From Ignavibacteriales bacterium (lineage in GTDB: Bacteria; Bacteroidota; Ignavibacteria; UBA10030), in contig JACRFF010000045.1 of NCBI GenBank assembly GCA_016218005.1, positions 1 through 8,920 of the forward strand: DNA of 8,920 nucleotides, read 5' to 3'. The translations under genes and the position numbers were made by a program. Positions 1-5,721 of this stretch are shown here, in pieces; position 1 is the stretch's first letter; each line of letters starts with the position of its first letter. Below the pieces are notes generated by a model that saw only the letters and a program-made list of their open reading frames with translations, had not been told where the DNA came from and did not search any database.

Positions 1-165
1 AAGCTGAAGAATCTCGTTCATCTCCGTAATCCGATTGCCTGCCACCGTAAAGTGCACCACACGCAGGCTTGATTTCCAGAGATGCGCGGCGACAATCATC
101 ACGGCGCCCATTACCATCACGAGAACAAAAATTGTTTGGTGCCGACGATGCGGATTCTTGCTCAT
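1..165 (-). CDS. ftsQ: Cell division protein FtsQ, N-terminal part (3' end beyond window)
   Basis: Divisome membrane protein that bridges early and late division proteins. Only the first 55 codons are present; the reading frame runs off the low-coordinate edge. Translation of the minus strand gives a short basic cytoplasmic start (MSKNPHRRHQ), one hydrophobic segment at about residues 12-29 (membrane anchor), then VVHFTVAGNRITEMNEILQL at residues 36-55. That segment has the pattern of a POTRA domain opening: a beta strand ending in V-x-GN followed by a helix. The ATG overlaps the murB stop in an ATGA, implying translational coupling. Only a weak purine-rich stretch lies upstream. The position directly after murC-murB is the usual one for ftsQ. 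The call rests on topology, the POTRA-like start and context, since most of the protein is missing. Confidence 0.85.
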   Translation of the reverse strand, partial: MSKNPHRRHQTIFVLVMVMGAVMIVAAHLWKSSLRVVHFTVAGNRITEMNEILQL

Positions 166-1079
166 GCGAATTTTCTTTTCACGTCGTCAGAAAATCCCAC
201 CAGTTTCACTTCCAATTCCAGCATCAGCCCGGTGTTCTGATACACCGTTCGCCGTGCAAGCTCCAACAAGCGAACCACATCCGCCGCCTTCGCATCGCCG
301 AGATTCACGATGAAGTTGGCATGTTTCTCGGAAATCTCCGCGCGGCCGACCCGCTTCCCCTTTAATCCGGCTTGCTCGATGAGCTTCGCCGCAAATGTGT
401 TCGGGGGATTTTTGAACATGCTGCCGGAGTTCGGCAGTTCCAACGGCTGCGTCTGGTTGCGTTTCAAGATCAATTCACGACGCTGGTGTGCCAGCTTCTC
501 TTTGTTTCCTTTCGTAAGCTTGAACCTTGCGCTCAACACGGCATCGTGCTCAAGACCCGAACGGCGGTACGAAAACTTCGCAGCGGCTTTATCAATCCAT
601 TGAATCGACCCGTTCCGCAAAACTTCTATGTCGACGAGATGGTCGGATATTTCGCCGCCGTGCGCGCCGGCATTCATCACCACCGCTCCGCCGACCGTGC
701 CGGGAATTCCCGCCAGCATCTCCACTCCCGCAAGTTCATGCTGAATACAAAAATCCACAAAGCGATTGAGCCGCACGCCGGCTTCTGCCGTGACGATGCC
801 GCCCTCGAGACTCACGTTGGAGATGGCCGATTCCGCGTTGATAACCGCGCCGCGAATTCCCTCATCGCTCACGAGCATGTTGCTGCCTCGCCCCACCATC
901 ATCCACGGCACCGCGTTCGCATCCAAAAACTTCACGAGCGCAACCATGTCGTCTTTGTCCGCAGGCTCAAGGTAGAAATCTGCCGCGCCGCCGACACGCA
1001 TTGAAGTATAGCGCACCATCGGTTCGTTCGCCGCCACCCAGCCGCGAAAGAACGATTGAATGTCTTCCAGTCGAACCAT
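162..1079 (-). CDS. murB: UDP-N-acetylenolpyruvoylglucosamine reductase (MurB)
   Basis: Cytoplasmic FAD enzyme that reduces UDP-GlcNAc-enolpyruvate to UDP-MurNAc with NADPH. With the ATG at 1079 the protein has 305 residues, normal for the shorter type II MurB. Visible family motifs are the FAD-binding segment GRGSNMLVSDEG (63-74), the glycine-rich AGIPGTVGGAVVMNAGAHG (124-142), YRRSG (171-175), and NSGSMFKNP (217-225) containing the expected catalytic serine (S220). LELEVKLVG near residues 287-295 carries the C-terminal catalytic glutamate region. It starts 5 bases after the murC stop and ends in a 4-base overlap with ftsQ. The start is uncertain: no good Shine-Dalgarno precedes 1079, whereas an in-frame TTG at 1130, inside murC, has a GGGAG sequence just upstream and would add 17 residues. 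I prefer 1079 because the extension adds nothing recognisable. Confidence 0.95.
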   Translation of the reverse strand: MVRLEDIQSFFRGWVAANEPMVRYTSMRVGGAADFYLEPADKDDMVALVKFLDANAVPWMMVGRGSNMLVSDEGIRGAVINAESAISNVSLEGGIVTAEAGVRLNRFVDFCIQHELAGVEMLAGIPGTVGGAVVMNAGAHGGEISDHLVDIEVLRNGSIQWIDKAAAKFSYRRSGLEHDAVLSARFKLTKGNKEKLAHQRRELILKRNQTQPLELPNSGSMFKNPPNTFAAKLIEQAGLKGKRVGRAEISEKHANFIVNLGDAKAADVVRLLELARRTVYQNTGLMLELEVKLVGFSDDVKRKFA

Positions 1080-1084
1080 CTCGG

Positions 1085-2467
1085 CTACTTCTGCTGGAGG
1101 AGCGTCAAAAATTTTTCGCCGTACTTCCAAATGTCTCCCGCCCCCATAGTAATAACGATGTCGCCCGGCCTTACAATGGATTTGAGAAACGCCGGCACGT
1201 TGTTCTTGTCTGGAACGTAATGCACTTCTTTGTGTCCAAATTGTTTTGCGGCGTTGACGATCAATTCCCCCGTAACGCCTTGAATCGGTTCTTCACGCGC
1301 CGGATAGACGTCGGTCAGCACCAACACATCGGCCAAAAGAAACGCCTTCCCGAAGTCTTCATAGAAATCCCGCGTGCGTGAAAACAAGTGCGGCTGAAAC
1401 ACGCACACAACGCGGCGGCGCCATCCGGACTTTGCGCCGGCAAGCGTGGCGCGGCATTCCGTGGGGTGATGCGCGTAGTCGTCATACAGCGTAACGCCGT
1501 TCACTTCTCCCTTTTTCTCCCAGCGGCGATAGACGCCGGCAAACCGTTCGATGCCTGCTTTGATTTTGGCAAACGGAACTCCAAGTTCCAGCGCAACAGA
1601 AATGGCGCCGAGGGAATTTTGCACGTTGTGCTTGCCCGGCACGTGAAGCGCAATCTGCCCGAGATCCTTGTTGCCGCGCACAAGCGTGTAGGTGGTCGTG
1701 TTCTCTTTATGTTGAATATCCACCGCTTGAACGTCTGCCTGAGGATTCAAGCCGTACGTAATGATTTTCTTTTTGCTCAAGTGCGGCATGATATCGAGCA
1801 ACGCGGGTTCATCAAGACTGAGAACAACAAATCCGTAAAACGGAACCTTGTTCGCGAATTGGACGAATGCGCCTTTGATATCTTCAAGGTCGCGGTAACA
1901 ATCAAGATGGTCGGTCTCCAGTGTCGTCAGCACGGCAATGGTCGGCGTGATGGAAAGGAACGACCGGTCGAACTCATCCGCCTCCACCACGATGAACTCG
2001 CCCTTGCCGAGACGCGCGTTGGTGCCGCCGAGACCGCTCAACTTGCCGCCAACGATGACCGTGGGGTCGAGGCCGCCCTCCATCAACACCAAGCTCACCA
2101 TCGATGTTGTCGTCGTTTTACCATGCGTGCCGGCAATACCGATGCCGTACTTGAGCCGCATGACTTCCGCCAACATTTCTGCGCGGCGCACCACGGGAAT
2201 CTTGCGGCGCAGGGCTTCGATCACTTCCGGATTATCGGGCTGAACTGCGGAGGAGTACACCAGCGTATCCACATCCGTTGCAACGTTCTCGGCCTTGTGG
2301 CCTTCAAACACGATTGCGCCCAATTGATGAAGCCGTTCGGTTTCCTTCGAGAGCGCTCGATCCGAGCCGCTCACTTTGAATCCTTGGTCGAGCAGAATTT
2401 CCGCAATGCCGCTCATCCCAATGCCGCCGATGCCGACGAAATGAAGTTTTTTGATTGAACGAAACAT
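1085..2467 (-). CDS. murC: UDP-N-acetylmuramate--L-alanine ligase (MurC)
   Basis: ATP-dependent cytoplasmic ligase that adds the first stem-peptide residue, L-Ala, to UDP-MurNAc. From the ATG at 2467 it has 460 residues. The N-terminal nucleotide-binding domain begins immediately with GIGGIGMSG (12-20). Then come the P-loop GTHGKTTT (113-120), EADEFDRSF (162-170), ETDHLDCY around 184-191, the HNVQNSLGA segment (280-288), YDDYAHHPTE (328-337), FQPHLFSRT (357-365), DVYPARE (386-392) and MGAGDIW (441-447), covering all three Mur ligase domains. The frame stays open upstream to 2626, but those 53 codons are encoded largely by the repeat at 2490-2661 and look like nothing in MurC. The ATG at 2467, placed normally relative to the GIGGIGMSG loop, is therefore the likely start. 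The upstream Shine-Dalgarno is weak (GGAT about 6 bases before). MurB follows after 5 bases. Confidence 0.97.
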   Translation of the reverse strand: MFRSIKKLHFVGIGGIGMSGIAEILLDQGFKVSGSDRALSKETERLHQLGAIVFEGHKAENVATDVDTLVYSSAVQPDNPEVIEALRRKIPVVRRAEMLAEVMRLKYGIGIAGTHGKTTTTSMVSLVLMEGGLDPTVIVGGKLSGLGGTNARLGKGEFIVVEADEFDRSFLSITPTIAVLTTLETDHLDCYRDLEDIKGAFVQFANKVPFYGFVVLSLDEPALLDIMPHLSKKKIITYGLNPQADVQAVDIQHKENTTTYTLVRGNKDLGQIALHVPGKHNVQNSLGAISVALELGVPFAKIKAGIERFAGVYRRWEKKGEVNGVTLYDDYAHHPTECRATLAGAKSGWRRRVVCVFQPHLFSRTRDFYEDFGKAFLLADVLVLTDVYPAREEPIQGVTGELIVNAAKQFGHKEVHYVPDKNNVPAFLKSIVRPGDIVITMGAGDIWKYGEKFLTLLQQK

Positions 2468-2489
2468 GGTTATCCGGTTATCAAGAAAA

Positions 2490-2661
2490 TTATTCGCCTT
2501 CGCCAGAATACCCCATAGCTTGCTACGGGGATGAATGGCAAGGCGAATCCGCCGAAGCTTCTCGCCTCGTCTCCGACGAGTCGGAGCGGGTAGCGTAGGC
2601 GGATTGGATGCTACGGCGAATTTCACCGGAAACCCTGCAGCTTACTGCAGGGTAGTTCATT
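2490..2661 (-). repeat. Modular palindromic repeat, copy A (between the small membrane gene and murC)
   Basis: A 172-bp repeat in the same orientation as copy B at 3161-3311. Outside two hairpin modules the copies differ at about 5 of 135 positions. In transcript order it starts with a perfect 9-bp stem and 4-base loop (2632-2653), then a shared segment containing a CGTAG/CTACG inverted repeat, then a 30-bp module at 2561-2590 absent from copy B. It ends with a long imperfect hairpin (2492-2548) whose outer arms are ATTCGCCTT/AAGGCGAAT and whose apex is CCCCGTAGC/GCTATGGGG when read on the minus strand. The upstream boundary abuts the stop codon of the gene ending at 2660; the other end lies 22 bases from the murC ATG. 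It carries no gene of its own. The edges are set by where identity with copy B stops. Confidence 0.93.
2561..2590. repeat. Extra hairpin module present only in repeat copy A
   Basis: These 30 bases interrupt the otherwise collinear alignment of the two repeat copies. They contain two overlapping, mutually exclusive inverted repeats: CTCGTC/GACGAG (2566-2571 with 2575-2580) and CTCCGAC/GTCGGAG (2571-2577 with 2580-2586). Whether the module was gained in copy A or lost from copy B cannot be told from one window. Confidence 0.75.
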
Positions 2662-3157
2662 ATTGCTCCGTGCTGCGCCGAAAATCAAATCGCCGATGTT
2701 TCCGCTTCGGCACGTGTTGAGCGAGCCGTTCCATTTCCGCCACCAATTCACGGTCGCGCTCGTACCGCCCAACGCGAACGCGGAACGGCCGACGCCGGCC
2801 TTTCAGCTTGATCGTGATCTGCTGAAAGCGCCCGGCTGTTTGCACCATGCGCTCGCGTCCGATGTGCATCCATTCGATCTCATCTATGCGAACCTCTCGT
2901 TCGCGCTTCCGTGAGTGGAAAACGATTCGGTGGTCTTCCACCACAAGCCTGCGCTCGCGGTACAGATTGAGCAATAACGTGACGAGCGCAATCAGAAAGA
3001 AAAAGATGATGATGCCGACAATCGGGTCTTTGAACACAAAGACGAACTCGTTTTCCACAAAGCTTCCTTTGATGCCGGCGTACAACACCAACGTCATCAA
3101 ATAGATCAATGTCTGTTGATAGTAGAAGTCGAGTTTGTATTTGAATGTTCTGTGCAT
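2660..3157 (-). CDS. Small membrane protein with possible PH-like cytoplasmic domain, function unknown
   Basis: I do not recognise a named family. The 165-residue protein has a short basic N-terminus, a hydrophobic segment at about residues 14-30, a polar stretch containing VENEF, and a strong hydrophobic segment at about 45-66. A charged, beta-rich soluble region follows at about 70-146 (RRLVVEDHRIVFHSRKRERE, then strands around WMHIGRER, QQITIKLKG and FRVRVG, then a helix ERDRELVAEMERL). Two membrane helices followed by a strand-rich basic domain ending in a helix resemble bacterial PH-like membrane proteins. That is inference from pattern, not a motif match. The tail at 150-161 is very Lys/Arg-rich. 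The gene sits between murG and murC, where dcw clusters normally have nothing, and direct copies of one repeat bracket it. Its likely Shine-Dalgarno lies inside repeat copy B. It stops in TAA directly before the TGA that opens copy A. Confidence 0.8.
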   Translation of the reverse strand: MHRTFKYKLDFYYQQTLIYLMTLVLYAGIKGSFVENEFVFVFKDPIVGIIIFFFLIALVTLLLNLYRERRLVVEDHRIVFHSRKREREVRIDEIEWMHIGRERMVQTAGRFQQITIKLKGRRRPFRVRVGRYERDRELVAEMERLAQHVPKRKHRRFDFRRSTEQ

Positions 3158-3160
3158 GTT

Positions 3161-3311
3161 TTATTCGCCTTCGCCAGAATACCCCATAGCTTGCTACGGG
3201 GATGAATGGCGAGGTGAATCCGACGAAGCTTTAGCGTAGGCGGGTTGGATGCTACGGCGAATTTCACCGGATACCCTGTCCCGACTTGTCGGGACTGCAG
3301 GGTAGTTCATT
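3161..3311 (-). repeat. Modular palindromic repeat, copy B (between murG and the small membrane gene)
   Basis: A 151-bp copy of the repeat at 2490-2661, in the same orientation. It lacks the 30-bp module of copy A, and its first hairpin is rebuilt. The outer arms TACCCTG/CAGGGTA (3272-3278 and 3298-3304) enclose a second stem TCCCGAC/GTCGGGA (3279-3285 and 3288-3294), where copy A has a simple CTTA loop. The long end hairpin (3163-3219) is kept. In transcript order the repeat begins with AATGAACTACCC, whose TGA is the murG stop codon, and ends in GGCGAAGGCGAATAA three bases before the ATG of the small membrane gene. No transposase or other gene is inside. Confidence 0.93.
3166..3171 (-). promoter_or_regulatory. 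Putative ribosome-binding site lying inside repeat copy B
   Basis: On the minus strand AAGGCG lies 8 bases before the ATG at 3157, an acceptable position for a Shine-Dalgarno sequence although not a perfect match. It is part of the 3' arm of the end hairpin of repeat copy B, so the repeat may both supply the site and fold it away. No other candidate lies upstream. Confidence 0.5.
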
Positions 3312-4401
3312 GTATCAATTTGAGAATCGTTTCGGCAATCGCCGCTCCGGCGTGAGGCGTGCCGAGTGCACGGCTTGCACGCGCCATGTGTTTGCGCGCA
3401 GATTCATCTGCAAGAAGTTCAGTAATTGCATCCTTCAGTTTTTCCCGAACTTCGCTGTCTGCGATAAGTTTTGCCGCTCCGGCATTGAGAAGCACTTTCG
3501 CATTTATCGTTTGGTGGTCGCCCGCTGCGCGGGGATACGGTATGAGAATCGCCGGCTTGCCCAGCCGCGTCAACTCGGCAATGGTCAACGCGCCCGCCCT
3601 GCACACCACCACGTCGGCAGCAGCATAGGCGTCTTCCATCCGGTCAATGAACGCACCCAACCAACTCACTGAGCGCACGGTTGTTTGTCTGGCGATCCGT
3701 TCGTAGTCCGACGCGCCCGTTTGCCACAATACTTGAATGCCCTCGTTCTGCAATTCACCCGTTATGCATAGCATTGCATTGTTGATGGAAGCGGCGCCCA
3801 GACTTCCTCCGAAGACGAGAACCGTTTTTTTGTTCGGGTCGATTTTAAGCCGACGCGCGGCTTCTTCACGCGGTATCGAACCGAGCGCTTCGCGCACCGG
3901 CGTGCCGATACGAACGACGTTGTCGGTCCGCTTCAACCATTGCTGCGTTGCATCGAACGCCGTTATCACCATCGTTACACGATGTGCAAGCAAGCGCGTG
4001 GTGACGCCGGGATAACTATTCGATTCGTGGATCACGGTCTTCACGCCAAGGAGCGACGCCGCAAGCAGAATCGGTCCACACACATAGCCACCCGTGCCGA
4101 TGACGACATCCGGTTTGAACTTCTTGATGAGAAAGAACGATTGTATCATTGCCACCGCCACTTTTATCGGAAAGAGCAGGTTGCCAAAACGCAAACGACG
4201 ATGGAACCCGCTGATCCAGATTGTATCGAACGCATATCCGCGCTCCGGAACGACCCGCGCTTCAATCTTGTCTCTCGTGCCGATAAACAGAAACGACGCA
4301 ATCGGCAGACGCTTCTTCAGTTCATCAGCAATGGCCAGCGCGGGAAATACGTGCCCGCCGGTACCGCCGCCCGCCAACAGTATGCGCGGTGCTCTTGCCA
4401 C
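3307..4401 (-). CDS. murG: UDP-GlcNAc:lipid I N-acetylglucosaminyltransferase (MurG)
   Basis: Peripheral membrane glycosyltransferase (GT-B fold, family GT28) that adds GlcNAc to lipid I to make lipid II on the inner face of the cytoplasmic membrane. The 364 residues match the usual length. Visible motifs are the N-terminal glycine loop GGGTGGH (11-17), GTGGYVCGP (102-110), the second glycine loop FGGSLGAASIN (197-207), CRAGALTIAEL (267-277) with the UDP-GlcNAc-contacting glutamate, and DHQTINA (295-301). At 125-128 the sequence is HESN where the family usually has HEQN. The start is GTG at 4401, eleven bases after the ftsW stop, and puts the first glycine loop at the normal distance. No clear Shine-Dalgarno is seen, so coupling to ftsW translation is likely. 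The TGA stop coincides with the first bases of repeat copy B. Confidence 0.97.
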   Translation of the reverse strand: MARAPRILLAGGGTGGHVFPALAIADELKKRLPIASFLFIGTRDKIEARVVPERGYAFDTIWISGFHRRLRFGNLLFPIKVAVAMIQSFFLIKKFKPDVVIGTGGYVCGPILLAASLLGVKTVIHESNSYPGVTTRLLAHRVTMVITAFDATQQWLKRTDNVVRIGTPVREALGSIPREEAARRLKIDPNKKTVLVFGGSLGAASINNAMLCITGELQNEGIQVLWQTGASDYERIARQTTVRSVSWLGAFIDRMEDAYAAADVVVCRAGALTIAELTRLGKPAILIPYPRAAGDHQTINAKVLLNAGAAKLIADSEVREKLKDAITELLADESARKHMARASRALGTPHAGAAIAETILKLIQ

Positions 4402-4412
4402 CCGATCGGCTT

Positions 4413-5705
4413 TCAGTACACCGTTCCAACGCCCGCCTGCCTGCCTGCGGCTCGATTAAGCGGCTCGACCGAGCCTTCGGGCCGAGCGTCTCGGCTGAGC
4501 TCGACGAAGCCCTCAGGCCGAGGCCTCGCCGAGGTCTCGCCGAAATCCGAAGCAGCAGCGCGAGTGGCCGCTTCGGAAAGCTGACCGCCGTGTTTTTGTT
4601 CCCGCGGATGCATATCGGTGAACGCGGAAATATTCAGCAGCACGCCGATGGCAAACGACGAAAATATCAAGGACGACCCGCCGTAGCTGACGAACGGCAT
4701 CGGCTGGCCGGTGGTAGGAAGAATTCCCAGCGCAACCGACGCATTGACCAGCGCGTACAATGTTACCGTGCTCGTAATGGCAAGAGCGAGCAATCTGCCA
4801 AAATCATCTTGCGCGTACTTGGCAATTCTGAATCCACGCAACATGATGAACAAGAACAATCCCATGAACAGCACCGTGCCGATCAAGCCGTACTCTTCGC
4901 CGACAATCGAGAAAACAAAATCGCCGTACGATTCCGGCAGAAAAAAATCGCGCTGCCGGCTTTCTCCCGGCCCAACGCCGAAAAGTCCGCCGTTGCCGAA
5001 CCCGATGATGCCCTGCAACAATTGATAGTTCGGTTTGCCGTTTGAGTGTCCATCCAAGAACATCATGATGCGTTCACGACGGTACGGCGCCATGAGCACG
5101 TAGACTGCAATAACGGGAAGCATCGCCGCCGCAGCTAAGAATAGATGGCTGAGTCGCGCACACCCCACATACAGCACGACGATGCTCAACGCAAGGATCA
5201 TTACGCCGGCACTGAAGTTGGGCTGTGCCAACACGAAGACAGACACCAACCCTACCCAGATCATCACGGGAATAAATCCACGCTTGAAATCTTTCATAAG
5301 CTCCTGTTTCGTCGAGACGAGCGCACAGAGATGAAAGAGGAGCGCGAACTTTGCAAACTCCGATGGTTGAAAGCTCATCCCGCCGAAGTGCAGCCAGCGC
5401 GTTGCGCCTTTCATTTCCCCGCCCAAGACCAACGTGATGCCGAGGAACACCAACGCGGCAATTAACGCCGGCTTTGTCAGTCTCTGGTATATTTTGTACG
5501 GCAGCATCATCCCCACAAACATTGCGCCGATTCCCAGCAGCACTTTGATCAAATGCGAGTTCAGCAATCGACTGCTGGTGCCGAACTTTTCGTATGCCCA
5601 CGACGCCGAAGCGCTATAGACGACGCCGAGACTCAACACCATCAACACGAGCACGGCGGTGAGCGTCGGAACGTCAATGTGGTTACGCTGTCGATTCGTG
5701 AGCAT
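4413..5705 (-). CDS. ftsW: Septal peptidoglycan polymerase, SEDS family (FtsW)
   Basis: Polytopic inner-membrane glycosyltransferase that polymerises lipid II at the division septum with its partner PBP. About ten hydrophobic segments span residues 13-363. SEDS hallmarks are GGMSFQPSEFAK (108-119), QGIIGFGNGGLFGVGPGES (231-249), PESYGDFVFSIVGEEYGLIG (257-276) with D262 at the expected catalytic aspartate position, and LPTTGQPMPFVSYGGSSL (329-346). Assignment to FtsW rather than RodA rests on its place between murD and murG. The family-like sequence ends near residue 370. The last 60 residues are a low-complexity Arg/Pro/Glu/Ala-rich tail, and about residues 389-428 are encoded by palindrome-rich repeat DNA, so the original C-terminus was probably shorter. 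The ATG at 5705 follows the murD stop by 16 bases and has AAGGGA just upstream. Confidence 0.96.
   Translation of the reverse strand: MLTNRQRNHIDVPTLTAVLVLMVLSLGVVYSASASWAYEKFGTSSRLLNSHLIKVLLGIGAMFVGMMLPYKIYQRLTKPALIAALVFLGITLVLGGEMKGATRWLHFGGMSFQPSEFAKFALLFHLCALVSTKQELMKDFKRGFIPVMIWVGLVSVFVLAQPNFSAGVMILALSIVVLYVGCARLSHLFLAAAAMLPVIAVYVLMAPYRRERIMMFLDGHSNGKPNYQLLQGIIGFGNGGLFGVGPGESRQRDFFLPESYGDFVFSIVGEEYGLIGTVLFMGLFLFIMLRGFRIAKYAQDDFGRLLALAITSTVTLYALVNASVALGILPTTGQPMPFVSYGGSSLIFSSFAIGVLLNISAFTDMHPREQKHGGQLSEAATRAAASDFGETSARPRPEGFVELSRDARPEGSVEPLNRAAGRQAGVGTVY
4430..4540 (-). repeat. In-frame palindrome-rich repeat DNA encoding the FtsW C-terminal tail
   Basis: This stretch contains an 11-bp direct tandem (4518-4528 and 4529-4539, differing at one base), an inverted repeat GCCGAG/CTCGGC with a 3-base loop (4481-4486 and 4490-4495), GGCTC/GAGCC (from 4461), and CCTG repeated three times near 4436-4447. 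Two adjacent 36-bp blocks (4485-4520 and 4449-4484) match at 18 of their first 22 bases and encode RPEGFVE and RPEGSVE. The whole stretch stays open in the ftsW frame. The outer edges are approximate because there is no second copy in the window to align with. Confidence 0.7.
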
Positions 5706-5708
5706 TTG

Positions 5709-5714
5709 TCCCTT
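5709..5714 (-). promoter_or_regulatory. Ribosome-binding site of ftsW
   Basis: On the minus strand AAGGGA ends 3 bases before the ATG at 5705 (5 bases counted from its AAGG core). It is part of a small palindrome, TCCC-GAA-GGGA at 5709-5719, which occupies most of the murD-ftsW gap. The site supports the ftsW start. Confidence 0.65.
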
Positions 5715-5721
5715 CGGGATG

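Noticed and set aside
1388..2458. Long plus-strand open frame (356 codons) opposite murC
   Set aside because: It lies entirely antisense to a fully conserved murC, has no recognisable domain and has the His/Arg/Asn-rich look of a complementary-strand reading. GC-balanced codon use in murC is enough to explain it.
2459..2483. Short tandem GGTTATC before murC as an operator
   Set aside because: Two adjacent copies of a 7-base word are weak evidence, and nothing else suggests a binding site there.
2490..2548. End hairpin of repeat copy A followed by AATTTTCTT as a rho-independent terminator before murC
   Set aside because: The T-run is short and interrupted, copy B has no T-run after the same hairpin, and termination here would cut off murC, murB and ftsQ. 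Attenuation cannot be excluded but is not supported.
2490..3311. Composite transposon or IS pair around the small membrane gene
   Set aside because: The flanking repeats are only about 150-170 bp, carry no transposase or terminal inverted repeats of IS type, and I find no convincing target-site duplication.
2490..3311. CRISPR-like array
   Set aside because: Only two long repeats separated by a gene; no short regular repeat-spacer pattern and no cas genes.
3940..5045. Plus-strand open frames opposite murG and ftsW
   Set aside because: They follow the repeat-rich ftsW tail and conserved genes in antisense, and show no independent protein features.
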